A stretch of 56,083 nt of DNA, from NCBI GenBank assembly GCA_004292855.1, contig RDXN01000066.1, positions 1-56,083 of the forward strand, written 5' to 3'. Source of the DNA: Cytophagales bacterium. Its GTDB lineage: Bacteria > Bacteroidota > Bacteroidia > Cytophagales > Spirosomataceae. Made by a program: the position numbers and the translations under genes. This document shows, piece after piece, positions 33,531-42,435 of the stretch (the stretch's first letter is position 1; each line of letters starts with the position of its first letter). The notes under the pieces were generated by a model. It saw only the letters and a list, made by a program, of their open reading frames with translations. It did not search any database and had not been told where the DNA came from.

Positions 33531-34715
33531 ATGAATCTCCTCTTAATCGGTCACGATGCCAACCGGGCTGGTGCGCAACTGGTGCTGCTGCAACTAATGC
33601 GGCTCTTGCGTGAGCAAGGCGTGCAGATGCACCTGTTGCTGGGTGAAGGTGGTCCGTTGTTGGCCGATTATCAGGCACTAGCCCCCGTTACGCTTTGGCC
33701 TGCTGAATCTGCCCATGTGGCGGGTCCGGTAGCCGATAAAGTGCTGGGCAAGTTGGGGCTTTGGGAGAAACAACACCAAAAGCAGCAGGCCATCCGTCAG
33801 CAGGCCATTCGCCAGCAACTGAACCTCGACACGGTCGATCTGGTGCTGGTGAACACCGTGACGAGCAGCCGCTGGTTTGCGCAACTCGATCTGCCCAAAC
33901 CAGTGCCCGTCGTTACGTTTGTACATGAACTGGCGATGTCGGTGCGTATCTATACTCGCCCCGACGAACTCAGGCACCTGCTCCAGCGAACCACGCATAT
34001 GTTGGCCGTGTCGAAAGCAACGGCCTCATATTATGTTGATGAACAGGGCTTCGACCCGGCCCGCATCACGCTGTTTACGCTCATCGACACGCCAACCCTG
34101 CAACAGAACGTGGCCAAAGCCCAACAGGGCAACGGCCCCGCCCGGCTATCCCAACTGGGCATTCCGTCGGGGGCGGTGGTGGTGGGGGGGTGCGGCAACG
34201 CCGAGTGGCGCAAAGGCAACGATCTGTTCGTGAGCCTCGCCCGGCTGGTGGCTAATCGGAACCTCGCTGTACCGGTGCATTTTGTGTGGGTCGGTATGCC
34301 CGATGGCCCCTACCGCGACGATCTCTGGCTCGACGTGCAGAAGGCGGGCCTCACCGACCGCGTTCATTTCGTGGCCCCAACGCCCAATGTGCTGGAGTAC
34401 ACCACGCAGTTTACGCTCTTTGCCCTCACTTCACGCGAGGACCCATACCCGCTCGTCGTGCTCGAAGCGGGCCTGTGCGGGGTGCCGGTAGTGTGCTTCG
34501 ACGGGGCGGGTGGCTCCCCCGAACTGATCGAGACCGACGCGGGTGTGGTGGTGCCGTACCTGGCCCTCGACGCGATGGCCGGGGCTATCGAAGCCCTCGC
34601 CAACGACCCCGCCCGTACCCGCCAACTGGGCACCCGGCTCCGCGAAAAAATCCTCGAACGCCATCCCGCTGAGCAGGGCGTGGCAACGCTATTAGAATTA
34701 TTTGAACGGCTTTGA
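33531..34715 (+). CDS. Glycosyltransferase family 4 protein
   Basis: 394 residues from ATG 33531 (MNLLLIGHDANRAGAQ); the frame reaches back to 33492 but those codons are repeat sequence. GT-B fold: N-terminal Rossmann part, HMLAVSKATASYYV, then the C-terminal nucleotide-sugar domain with GCGNAEWRKGNDLFV and the E-x7-E motif region SREDPYPLVVLEAGLCGVPV. A retaining cytoplasmic transferase; donor and acceptor unknown. Its TGA (34713-34715) comes 8 bp before the next ATG. Confidence 0.9.
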   Translation: MNLLLIGHDANRAGAQLVLLQLMRLLREQGVQMHLLLGEGGPLLADYQALAPVTLWPAESAHVAGPVADKVLGKLGLWEKQHQKQQAIRQQAIRQQLNLDTVDLVLVNTVTSSRWFAQLDLPKPVPVVTFVHELAMSVRIYTRPDELRHLLQRTTHMLAVSKATASYYVDEQGFDPARITLFTLIDTPTLQQNVAKAQQGNGPARLSQLGIPSGAVVVGGCGNAEWRKGNDLFVSLARLVANRNLAVPVHFVWVGMPDGPYRDDLWLDVQKAGLTDRVHFVAPTPNVLEYTTQFTLFALTSREDPYPLVVLEAGLCGVPVVCFDGAGGSPELIETDAGVVVPYLALDAMAGAIEALANDPARTRQLGTRLREKILERHPAEQGVATLLELFERL

Positions 34716-34723
34716 AAAATCAC

Positions 34724-35797
34724 ATGCCCCAACTCGACGCTCTCCGCACGTTTGCGGTGGCGTTGGTGATTATCTACCACTGGTTTCCGACGGGCGTCGG
34801 TATCAACTGGTTGCCAAACGGGACTATTGGGGTGATGGTGTTTTTTGTCATCAGCGGGTTTCTGATTACCCGCATCCTCATCAATAGCCGGAACGCGATT
34901 GAGGCCGGGAAAAACACGCTGGGCCATACCTATCGCAACTTCTTCGTACGCAGGGCGTTGCGCATTTTTCCGCTCTACTACCTGACCATCACCGCCGTTT
35001 GGCTGCTCATTCCTCAATCATCTGATATTGACGAATACCCGCTGTATTTTTATCTCTACGGCTACAACATTCTGCTGCATCAAACCGGCAACTGGGCCGA
35101 TCTGCTCTCGCCGTTCTGGACGCTCGGTGTCGAAGAACAACTGTATCTGGTGTGGCCATGGGTGGTGTTGCTCACCCCGCGCCGATACCTGCTTTGGGCA
35201 ATTGGCGCATTAATTGTTGGGGGGATTTTGTTCCGGGCCTACGGCTACAGCCGGGGCGACCTCGATGGGGTACTGACCCCCGCCAGTTTCGACGCGTTTG
35301 GATTTGGGGCACTCTGGGCCTGGTTTTCCGAAACGTCAGGCCGAACCAATGCCACGCAGCGCATTGATCGGTTTCGAGCGATATTAGCCTGGGTCGCGCT
35401 CTTGGCTACGGGTGCAATGGCCGCGCTGCTGTTTTTGCCCGGCGACGCGCTGGCAGTGGTGTTGTTTCAGCGAACGTTTATTTCAATCATAGCCCTTTAC
35501 TTTGTGGTAGGGGCTAGTTTTGGGTTCGAGGGGGTGCTGGGTGCTGCATTGAATAATGGCGCGTTGCAGTACATCGGGCGGATTAGCTACGGTATCTACG
35601 TGTTTCACATGATTGTGCCGGGGTACATTGTGCCGTTCGTTCTGAAAGTTCTCAATAAATTGACTCGCAACCACGTGCCGGATCTGGGCTATTGGGGGCA
35701 CCGACTGTTTAGCTTGGCCGTTCTGCTACTAGTCGCCAGTTTGTCATGGTACCTAGTCGAAAAACCAATTAATGGATTAAAGAAGTACTTCAGATGA
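34724..35797 (+). CDS. Membrane acyltransferase 3 family (OafA/YrhL-like)
   Basis: 357 residues from ATG 34724 (MPQLDALRTFAVAL); a TTG at 34712, overlapping the previous stop, would add four residues. About ten transmembrane helices. Family motifs: LDALRTFAVALVIIYHW with the catalytic-type His, GVMVFFVISGFLITRIL, RRALRIFPLYYL and FWTLGVEEQLYLVWP. It adds O-acetyl (or other acyl) groups to a glycan at the membrane. Overlaps the next gene by 4 bp (ATGA). Confidence 0.9.
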   Translation: MPQLDALRTFAVALVIIYHWFPTGVGINWLPNGTIGVMVFFVISGFLITRILINSRNAIEAGKNTLGHTYRNFFVRRALRIFPLYYLTITAVWLLIPQSSDIDEYPLYFYLYGYNILLHQTGNWADLLSPFWTLGVEEQLYLVWPWVVLLTPRRYLLWAIGALIVGGILFRAYGYSRGDLDGVLTPASFDAFGFGALWAWFSETSGRTNATQRIDRFRAILAWVALLATGAMAALLFLPGDALAVVLFQRTFISIIALYFVVGASFGFEGVLGAALNNGALQYIGRISYGIYVFHMIVPGYIVPFVLKVLNKLTRNHVPDLGYWGHRLFSLAVLLLVASLSWYLVEKPINGLKKYFR

Positions 35798-36801
35798 CCC
35801 TCGCTTTCACTATCTGCTCCATCAATTATCTCGCACAGGCCCGCACTCTGGGCGACTCGCTCCGCCAAACAAACCCCGACTGGACCTACGTGATCGGGTT
35901 GGTCGATGATCTGGCTCAGGCAAACCTGCCCGCCGAACTGATGCCGCCGTACGAGATGGTTGAGGTGGCCAAGATCGGTATTCCCGATTTCGCAGCCATG
36001 TGCGACCGCTACGATATCACGGAGCTAAACACGGCAGTGAAGCCTTTTTTTATTGATTATTTCTATCAAACGCGACCCTCGTACACAAACGTCATTTATT
36101 TTGACCCCGACATCATTGTATTCCAACCATTGACCCATTTGGAGGCTCATTTAGCTCAGAACACGATGGTGCTGACGCCCCACACCTGTTCGCCCACACC
36201 CGACTGGGAACGCCCCAACGAGCAGCATCACCTCGGAACAGGCATTTTCAACCTGGGTTTTATCGGGTTGCAGGCAACCGACGAAGCCCGGCGGTTTGTG
36301 AATTGGTGGAAGGAGCGACTAATATATGAGTGCCGGATTGACCTGTGTGCGGGCTTGTTTGTCGATCAGCATTGGGTCAACTTTGCGCCGACGTATTTCA
36401 AAAATGTCTGGATCGAAAAGCACCGGGGCTACAATGTGGCCTATTGGAACTTGCACGAGCGGGCGTTTAGCCTGGTCGACGGAACCTGGATGGTGAATGA
36501 GACCGAACCGCTGCAATTTTTTCATTTTAGTGGGTACGGCCCCTACAAGCCCGACGAGATTTCAAAGTACCAGACGCGCTACAGTTTCGGGGCCGACCCA
36601 ACCGATCCGCGACCGGGTCGCCCGGACGTACGGCCCCTGTTCGATTTGTATCGGGAGCGATTGTTGGCTAATTTCAATGACCAATATCACCGCTTCCCGT
36701 GTGTGTATATAAAGCCACCAACAGTTGTACGCTACAAACGCGTAAGGCGGTTGGTGAACAAACCCATAAAAAAACTGATTGCCTTCCTCGAAGACCGTTA
36801 G
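35794..36801 (+). CDS. Glycosyltransferase, GT-A fold (GT8-like)
   Basis: 335 residues. Begins LAFTICSINYLAQARTLGDSL, with a DxD motif in VIYFDPDIIVF (Asp104, Asp106) that binds the metal-nucleotide-sugar, and a second part with GIFNLGFIGL, DQHWVNFAP and FFHFSGYGPYKPDEISKYQ. This is the layout of GT8-like retaining transferases found in many polysaccharide loci. Donor and linkage cannot be inferred. Confidence 0.8.
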   Translation: MTLAFTICSINYLAQARTLGDSLRQTNPDWTYVIGLVDDLAQANLPAELMPPYEMVEVAKIGIPDFAAMCDRYDITELNTAVKPFFIDYFYQTRPSYTNVIYFDPDIIVFQPLTHLEAHLAQNTMVLTPHTCSPTPDWERPNEQHHLGTGIFNLGFIGLQATDEARRFVNWWKERLIYECRIDLCAGLFVDQHWVNFAPTYFKNVWIEKHRGYNVAYWNLHERAFSLVDGTWMVNETEPLQFFHFSGYGPYKPDEISKYQTRYSFGADPTDPRPGRPDVRPLFDLYRERLLANFNDQYHRFPCVYIKPPTVVRYKRVRRLVNKPIKKLIAFLEDR

Positions 36802-36807
36802 ACCGTT

Positions 36808-37863
36808 ATGACTTCATGGCCCCGCACTAAACAACTCTGGACACACCGCTACCATAAATATTCCCACATTGGAGGCAAGTACCTATCGGGGTGGTACAAA
36901 TACGCAAAACTTCGCCTGCTAAAGCTAAAACTGGGCAACCGCCCACTAATCGCTATTGTGCTGTCGGAGCAAATGGGCGACGTGGTAGCCTGTGAGCCGG
37001 TGGCCCGTGAAGTTCGCCGTCGTTACCCAAATGGCCATCTGGTTTGGTTTATTCGTAAACCTTATCTCGATCTGATTCAATATAATCCGGTTATTGATTG
37101 TCACGTGATCGAAAAATGTCCCGGTGAGCGGGTTTTCTTGCTCAGCACCGGTATTTTTGACCACGTGTATAACATGCACTTATCGCATCGGCGGTGTAAA
37201 TACTGCAAAGAAGACCCTGTGAATCCGTTGGCGGACCAATTGGGGATGACCTACGCAAACTATTACAACCACGGCGACCTGCTTTATTTTTTCTCGCAGG
37301 CTGCCGGATTACCCGCCATGACCGACGAGCCGCGTATGTATATCCCCGATGAGGCTGTGCGTCGGGTCGACTCGCTGGGTTTACCGACTGACTATGTGGT
37401 CATTCACTGTCAGTCGAGCTTCGCGCCCCGCGATTGGCCTGCCCACAACTGGGACCAGTTGGTCAAGTGGTTGCTCGAAACCGGGCGATACACCGTTGTT
37501 GAAGTGGGCCTGAGTCCGACTGTTCACAACGCCGACCCACACTTTGTGAGTCTGTGTGGTAAACTGTCGATTCTCGAAACGGCTGAAGTGATCAAACGAT
37601 CAACGCTGTTCGTTGGGATCGACAGTGGACCGGCGCACTTCGCCAATGCAACCGGAGCCGAGGGCGTTATTTTGCTCGGAAAGCTCTTCGATTTCGTTGA
37701 ATACTTGCCCTATTCCGGGCGGTATAAGCGGGGCGAGGGCGTTACCATTTTAAACCAAATCGGGCATCCGTGCTCCGAATTACCGTACGAGTGGGTGCAA
37801 CAGGCCGTTGAAAACCACCTGACGAAACGTAAAATAGACCAACCTCATTGGGGTGGGGTATAA
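36808..37863 (+). CDS. Glycosyltransferase family 9 (heptosyltransferase-like)
   Basis: 351 residues. GT-B fold of the family: LIAIVLSEQMGDVVACEPVA at the N-terminal end, VVIHCQSSFAPRDWPAHNW in the middle, and GIDSGPAHFANATGA near 270, the nucleotide-sugar-binding signature. Members add heptose or other sugars to LPS-type acceptors using an ADP/NDP-sugar. It has an N-terminal basic extension of about 45 residues. Six base pairs from the previous gene and six from the next. Confidence 0.85.
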   Translation: MTSWPRTKQLWTHRYHKYSHIGGKYLSGWYKYAKLRLLKLKLGNRPLIAIVLSEQMGDVVACEPVAREVRRRYPNGHLVWFIRKPYLDLIQYNPVIDCHVIEKCPGERVFLLSTGIFDHVYNMHLSHRRCKYCKEDPVNPLADQLGMTYANYYNHGDLLYFFSQAAGLPAMTDEPRMYIPDEAVRRVDSLGLPTDYVVIHCQSSFAPRDWPAHNWDQLVKWLLETGRYTVVEVGLSPTVHNADPHFVSLCGKLSILETAEVIKRSTLFVGIDSGPAHFANATGAEGVILLGKLFDFVEYLPYSGRYKRGEGVTILNQIGHPCSELPYEWVQQAVENHLTKRKIDQPHWGGV

Positions 37864-37869
37864 CAACCA

Positions 37870-38691
37870 ATGACTAACGACAATTTGGTATGCGTGGTGA
37901 TACCGGTGTATAAAAACACCCTGACTCATCACGAAACCATTGCCTTGACACAGTGCATGCGGGTGTTGCACCCGTACCCTAAAGCGTTGGTTTGTCCGGC
38001 GTCGTTGGATAGTACCCCCATCACCGACCAATTTCCGGTCGATCACATCCGCACCTTTCCTGATGAATTTTTCACCGACGTACAAGCCTATAACCGGCTC
38101 ATGTTGTCGGAGGGGTATTACGCGGCTTTTGCTGACTTTGACTACGTGTTAGTACACCAACTCGATGCATTTGTGTTTCGCGACGAGTTGACCGATTGGT
38201 GCAGCCGGGGGTACGATTACGTGGGGGCACCCTGGCTTCGCGACCGCGATTACACAGGTTGGGCAGATGAATTGGCGTTCAGCCTGAAGCAACGGGTAGC
38301 AACTTGGCTCGAATTGAAAAAACCGGACGGCGTTACCCCGCGTGAGATTATTACCCTGAACAAGGTAGGTAACGGCGGGTTGTCGTTACGAAAGGTGGCG
38401 GCTTTGCGCCGTGTGCTTCGGCAGGGTGCAGGGCAACTTCGGACCTACGAAGCACAAACAATGCATCAGTACAACGAAGACGTGTTCTTCGGGATTGAAG
38501 TGAACCGGTATTGGCCCCGATTGCGCGTGCCGGATTTTAGAAAAGCCCTGCGGTTTGCGGTCGAGTTTTATCCGCAACGAGCCGTGGAGACCTACAATCG
38601 AGGTGAGCTGCCGTTTGGATGCCATGCCTGGGACATTCACGGCACCGACTATTGGCGACCCATATTTGCCCAGTTGGGCTACAAGATTTGA
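37870..38691 (+). CDS. DUF5672 family protein (putative glycosyltransferase)
   Basis: 273 residues. VCVVIPVYKNTLTHHETIAL, FADFDYVLVHQLDAFVF and YDYVGAPWLRDRDYTGWADE, followed by KVGNGGLSLRKV and NEDVFFGIEV, are the DUF5672 pattern. The DYVLVHQLDAFVF segment looks like a GT-A core with a DxD-like pair, so a transferase role in this locus is a reasonable inference but is unproven for the family. Confidence 0.8.
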   Translation: MTNDNLVCVVIPVYKNTLTHHETIALTQCMRVLHPYPKALVCPASLDSTPITDQFPVDHIRTFPDEFFTDVQAYNRLMLSEGYYAAFADFDYVLVHQLDAFVFRDELTDWCSRGYDYVGAPWLRDRDYTGWADELAFSLKQRVATWLELKKPDGVTPREIITLNKVGNGGLSLRKVAALRRVLRQGAGQLRTYEAQTMHQYNEDVFFGIEVNRYWPRLRVPDFRKALRFAVEFYPQRAVETYNRGELPFGCHAWDIHGTDYWRPIFAQLGYKI

Positions 38692-38713
38692 ACGAGACCT
38701 ATGATAACGAATA

Positions 38714-39733
38714 ATGAGTTCCTCCATTCAAACCCTTTCGATTGCCCTCTGTACGTACAATGGTGAAGCGCATTTGGCCGAACAGTGGGAGAGCCTGCTG
38801 AAACAGGAACGCCCGCCCGACGAGGTGGTTGTTTGCGATGATTGTTCGACCGACAACACACGGATGTTGATTCGGCAGTTGGCCCAAACGGCTCCATTTA
38901 CGGTGCGGGTGGTCGAAAATGACATGCAGTTGGGCTACAACAAGAACTTCGAGAAGGCTCTGAGTCTCTGTACAGGCGATCTGATCTTTATCTGCGATCA
39001 GGACGATTACTGGTTCCCGCACAAAACGCGGGTGATGGCCGAGTACATGGCTGATCACCCCGACGTACAGATTGCCTTCTGCAACGCCAACGAAGCCGAC
39101 GAGAACCTGAACGATCTGGGCATGCCCTTCTGGAACCGGATTCGACTCGATCAGTTTTGTAAGGAACGATGGGCCTTGGGGATGTCGATGGAGGTATTGC
39201 TGGAAGGTAGCCGCATGATGGGTTGCGCGACGGTGCTCCGACGCCCGTTTCTAACCCAGGCCCTGCCAATCCCGACCGACATTCCGGGCTATATTTACGA
39301 CGGCTGGATCTCGTTGGTGGGCGGTGCCTGCAACACGATCCAACTGATCGACCAGCCATTGCAACTCTACCGGACCCATGAAAATCAGCAAGTTGGCACC
39401 CGACCTGAGCCTGCTCAGGCCCATATTAGTTTGCGCGAACGCTTCACCCGCGACCGGGCCATTAAGCTCGAACCCCTCGCCCGAACGCGGTATCAGTTGC
39501 GAAAAATAAAAGAAAACCTAAGCGAACGCGTACCGGCACACGCTGAGGGTTTGAAGCAATTGGAACGGAAACTGCGCCATTACACGATGCGGAGTACCCT
39601 GCCCGAAAACCGCCTGTTTCGCGTGTGGCCGGTACTGCGCGATTTGCAACAGGGCTTGTATCACCGCTATGCCGATTCGGCAGCTAATGGGTTAGCACCT
39701 TATCTGGCTGCACTGGGCGATCTTCTGGAATAA
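38714..39733 (+). CDS. Glycosyltransferase family 2, rhamnosyltransferase-like
   Basis: 339 residues. SIALCTYNGEAHLAEQWESL, VVCDDCSTDNT, then FICDQDDYW (Asp95, Asp97, Asp98) and YIYDGWISLVGGA. The DQDDYW motif and the GTY/CTYNG start are typical of rhamnosyl- and related dTDP-sugar transferases. Last transferase of the locus; the next gene, a biotin carrier protein, is unrelated and 31 bp away. Confidence 0.87.
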   Translation: MSSSIQTLSIALCTYNGEAHLAEQWESLLKQERPPDEVVVCDDCSTDNTRMLIRQLAQTAPFTVRVVENDMQLGYNKNFEKALSLCTGDLIFICDQDDYWFPHKTRVMAEYMADHPDVQIAFCNANEADENLNDLGMPFWNRIRLDQFCKERWALGMSMEVLLEGSRMMGCATVLRRPFLTQALPIPTDIPGYIYDGWISLVGGACNTIQLIDQPLQLYRTHENQQVGTRPEPAQAHISLRERFTRDRAIKLEPLARTRYQLRKIKENLSERVPAHAEGLKQLERKLRHYTMRSTLPENRLFRVWPVLRDLQQGLYHRYADSAANGLAPYLAALGDLLE

Positions 39734-39764
39734 AAAAGAGATATTCACCCCAAAAACACGCTGT

Positions 39765-40268
39765 ATGTTTACCGCTTCTGTCAACGACGCAACTGCTCCC
39801 CCCTTCACGGTCGACCTTACGCCCGACGGCCCCGTTCTGAACAACGAATCGTTTGCCTGGGATATCGTCCGGCTGAATGACAAGACGTTTCATATTCTCT
39901 ACAACAACCGTTCGTTTACGGCGGAACTGGTCGAATTGGATGCGGCCACAAAAACCGTTACGTTGAGCATCAACGGACATCCCTACACCGTGCAACTCAA
40001 AGACCGCTTCGACCGGCTGCTCGAACAGATGGGCATGAGCGGGGCGGCTTCGGCCAAAGTGAACGACATAAAAGCCCCCATGCCCGGCCTCATCGTGGGC
40101 ATCAACGTGCAGCCCGGCGATATGGTTAAAAAAGGCGATGCGGTGTTGATTCTGGAAGCCATGAAAATGGAAAACCTCATCAAGGCCCCCGGCGAGGGCA
40201 CGATCCGCGCCATTCGCATCGCCAAAGGCGACCGGGTAGAGAAAAATCAGGTTCTAATTGAGTTTTGA
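39765..40268 (+). CDS. Biotin/lipoyl attachment protein (acyl-CoA carboxylase biotin carrier)
   Basis: 167 residues. C-terminal biotinyl domain about 98-167 ([22 protein letters not shown]) with biotin-accepting Lys134 in LEAMKMENL; the N-terminal 90 residues form a small beta domain seen in carrier subunits of Bacteroidota propionyl/acetyl-CoA carboxylases. The carboxylase and transferase partners are not in the window. The next gene, pyrH, has a promoter box overlapping the stop region. Confidence 0.85.
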   Translation: MFTASVNDATAPPFTVDLTPDGPVLNNESFAWDIVRLNDKTFHILYNNRSFTAELVELDAATKTVTLSINGHPYTVQLKDRFDRLLEQMGMSGAASAKVNDIKAPMPGLIVGINVQPGDMVKKGDAVLILEAMKMENLIKAPGEGTIRAIRIAKGDRVEKNQVLIEF

Positions 40269-40269
40269 T

Positions 40270-40277
40270 TATTTTTG
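40270..40277 (+). promoter_or_regulatory. -7 box TATTTTTG five bases before the pyrH ATG
   Basis: TATTTTTG is a full TAnnTTTG match, ending 5 nt before ATG 40283. It implies a leaderless or very short-leader pyrH transcript, or else is fortuitous; there is no convincing -33 TTG at 19 bp. Confidence 0.4.
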
Positions 40278-40282
40278 CGGCC

Positions 40283-41008
40283 ATGACTTCTCAACTCCGA
40301 TACAAGCGCGTCCTGCTCAAACTAAGCGGGGAGGCACTAGCCGGCCCAAGCGGCTACAACATTGACCCGGCGATGCTGGAACAATACAGTCTCGAAATCA
40401 AGAAAGTGGTCCAGTTGGGTGTTGAGGTCGCCATTGTCATTGGTGGGGGAAACATCTTCCGGGGTGTGTCGGGGCAGCGGTCGGGCATCGACCGGGTTCA
40501 GGGCGATTACATGGGTATGCTGGCCACGGTGATCAATGCGATGGCTATTCAAAGTTCACTCGAAAAACACGGCATGCTCACGCGGGTGATGTCGGCCATT
40601 AAGATGGAGCAAGTTTGCGAACCCTACGTACGTCGTCGGGCGATGCGCCACCTCGAAAAGGAGCGCGTAGTTATTTTTGCGGCTGGCACGGGCAACCCCT
40701 ACTTTACAACCGACTCAACGGCGGCCCTGCGCGGCAACGAGATCGAGGCCGACGTGCTGCTGAAGGGCACCAAAGTCGATGGCGTCTACACCGCCGACCC
40801 CATGAAAGACCCTACAGCCACGCGCTACTCGCACATTACGTTTCAGGATGTGTACGAGAAAAAACTGAACGTGATGGACCTGACTGCCTTTACGTTGTGC
40901 CAGGAAAACAACTTGCCAATCATCGTTTTTGACATGAACAAACCCGGTAATCTGTATCGTCTGGTAACGGGCGAAGGCGAAGTCGGGACACTGATTTCTA
41001 ATGACTAG
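40283..41008 (+). CDS. pyrH: UMP kinase
   Basis: 241 residues from ATG 40283 ([21 protein letters not shown]); the in-frame start at 40265 overlaps the previous gene and precedes the promoter box. Amino-acid-kinase fold: [56 protein letters not shown] and the [10 protein letters not shown] loop. It phosphorylates UMP to UDP and is allosterically controlled by GTP/UTP in relatives. Followed by frr, the usual bacterial pair. Confidence 0.95.
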   Translation: MTSQLRYKRVLLKLSGEALAGPSGYNIDPAMLEQYSLEIKKVVQLGVEVAIVIGGGNIFRGVSGQRSGIDRVQGDYMGMLATVINAMAIQSSLEKHGMLTRVMSAIKMEQVCEPYVRRRAMRHLEKERVVIFAAGTGNPYFTTDSTAALRGNEIEADVLLKGTKVDGVYTADPMKDPTATRYSHITFQDVYEKKLNVMDLTAFTLCQENNLPIIVFDMNKPGNLYRLVTGEGEVGTLISND

Positions 41009-41073
41009 GTAAGAAGGCAGCAACCAAAACCCACTCTTTGCAGCCTCAAATCGCTAACTCAAACAGCTTCTAA

Positions 41074-41634
41074 ATGGAAGAGATTGAATTATTCTTAGAC
41101 GATGCCAAAGAAACGATGGAGAACGCGTTGAAGCACCTCTCTATCGAACTCACCAAAATTCGGGCGGGAAAAGCAAGCCCCACCATGCTCGACGGCATCA
41201 AAGTAGAGTACTACGGCACACCCTCGCCCATTGGCAACGTGGCCTCCATCACGACCCCCGACGCCCGCTCGATTGTGATTAAGCCCTTCGAGAAAAAGAT
41301 GATTGGCGAGGTCGAAAAGGCCATTCGCAACTCAAACATCGGCTTGTCGCCCTCCAACGATGGCGAACTGATCCGCCTGAGCATCCCGCCCCTCACCGAG
41401 GAACGTCGGCGCGATTTGGTGAAGAAGGTGAAGCAGGAGATCGAGGTGGCTAAAGTGAACGTGCGCAACATCCGCAAAGACACCAACGACTCGATCCGCA
41501 AACTGACCAAAGAAGGCGTTTCGGAGGATGCCGTAAAAGTTGGCGAGGAGCGCGTTCAAAAACTAACCGACGCCTTTATTGCCCGCGTCGATGATGTTTT
41601 TGTAGCGAAAGAAAAGGATATTTTGTCGGTGTAA
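41074..41634 (+). CDS. frr: Ribosome recycling factor
   Basis: 186 residues, normal length. The three-helix-bundle/beta layout is recognisable: LSIELTKIRAGKASPTMLDGIKVEYYG, PLGNV-like SPIGNVASITTPDARSIVI, NDGELIRLSIPPLTEERRRDL and the long third helix. It splits post-termination ribosomes together with EF-G. Linked to pyrH 65 bp upstream. A tiny gene follows 12 bp after the stop codon. Confidence 0.95.
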   Translation: MEEIELFLDDAKETMENALKHLSIELTKIRAGKASPTMLDGIKVEYYGTPSPIGNVASITTPDARSIVIKPFEKKMIGEVEKAIRNSNIGLSPSNDGELIRLSIPPLTEERRRDLVKKVKQEIEVAKVNVRNIRKDTNDSIRKLTKEGVSEDAVKVGEERVQKLTDAFIARVDDVFVAKEKDILSV

Positions 41635-41646
41635 ATTTAGCTAGAC

Positions 41647-41889
41647 ATGGTTACTGCATCTTATTCGGTCTATGACGAGTTCGCAAGTTTTCTTTCTGGA
41701 CTGTCACCTAAACGTGTGCTGGCTTATAAGGCTTCGCCAAAAGCTCAAGAGCGGGTTCGTCAACTCGTAGAGAAGACTAAAATGGCAGGACTAACAAATG
41801 AGGAAAACGCCGAAATGGAACGGTATATGGTTGTGGAGCACATTGTCCGACTTGCCAAAGCTAAGGCATTGCAAAGACTGAGTGCTTAA
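41647..41889 (+). CDS. Small helical protein paired with an HNH nuclease
   Basis: 80 residues, predicted all-helical, with no signal peptide. The pattern DEFASFLSGLSPKRVLAYKASPKAQERVRQLVEK and EEMERYMVVEHIVRLAKAKA-like helices is one I have seen immediately upstream of the same kind of HNH protein in Cytophagales and cyanobacteria. The stop and the next start overlap by one base (TAATG), indicating translational coupling. Whether it is an antitoxin, a specificity subunit or something else is unknown. Confidence 0.7.
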   Translation: MVTASYSVYDEFASFLSGLSPKRVLAYKASPKAQERVRQLVEKTKMAGLTNEENAEMERYMVVEHIVRLAKAKALQRLSA

Positions 41890-42299
41890 TGGGCGTTTAC
41901 CTATCTCGCGTCACGCGAAAATTGGTCATGGAAAGGGCCGGACACCGATGTGAGTATTGCCGGGTTCCCGAATATCTATCCGCATTTGATTACCACATTG
42001 ACCATATTATTGGCTTGCAACATGGCGGTCCTAATTCCCTTATCAATTTGGCCTACGGATGTTCGCCCTGTAACTGGAAAAAAGGCCCTAATATCAGTAC
42101 GCTTCTTGATTTAGATGGCCCATTGATTGCTTTGTTCAATCCCAGAACTCAGGATTGGTTTGCTCATTTTGAGACAAAAGACGGCCTGATCCTGCCACTG
42201 ACAGTGACTGGAAAGGCAACCATAAAGCTGTTGGATTTAAACACTACTGCGAAAGTGGAGGAGCGGCTTCAAATGGCACTGGCAGGATTTTATCCGTAG
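41889..42299 (+). CDS. HNH endonuclease family protein
   Basis: 136 residues. Zinc-stabilised HNH fold: C21-E-Y-C24, HIDHI (His36, Asp38, His39), the central Asn in NLAYGCSPCN with C58-S-P-C61, then WKKGPNIS. The C-terminal half (DLDGPLIALFNPRTQDWFAHF) is the typical tail of this subfamily. It is a probable metal-dependent DNA nuclease encoded with the 80-residue protein before it. A terminator 44 bp downstream separates the pair from the next genes, so it rides on the frr transcript or has an unseen promoter. Confidence 0.85.
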   Translation: MGVYLSRVTRKLVMERAGHRCEYCRVPEYLSAFDYHIDHIIGLQHGGPNSLINLAYGCSPCNWKKGPNISTLLDLDGPLIALFNPRTQDWFAHFETKDGLILPLTVTGKATIKLLDLNTTAKVEERLQMALAGFYP

Positions 42300-42342
42300 C
42301 CGAACGTTATTCTGACAGAACACAAACTTCTCTCATTTCCCC

Positions 42343-42402
42343 ACAAACCCCGCCCCGTTGACCACACTTGGTTGTGTAGTCGGCGGGGCGGGGTTTGTTT
42401 TG
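42343..42402 (+). terminator. Rho-independent terminator after the HNH gene
   Basis: ACAAACCCCGCCCCG (42343-42357) pairs perfectly with CGGGGCGGGGTTTGT (42384-42398), 26-nt loop, followed by TTTTGG. The stem is 15 bp. It ends the pyrH-frr-HNH transcript and may also work in the other direction because A/T tracts flank both sides. Confidence 0.75.
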
Positions 42403-42435
42403 GTCAGTCTTACAACATACAAACTGACTGGAGCC

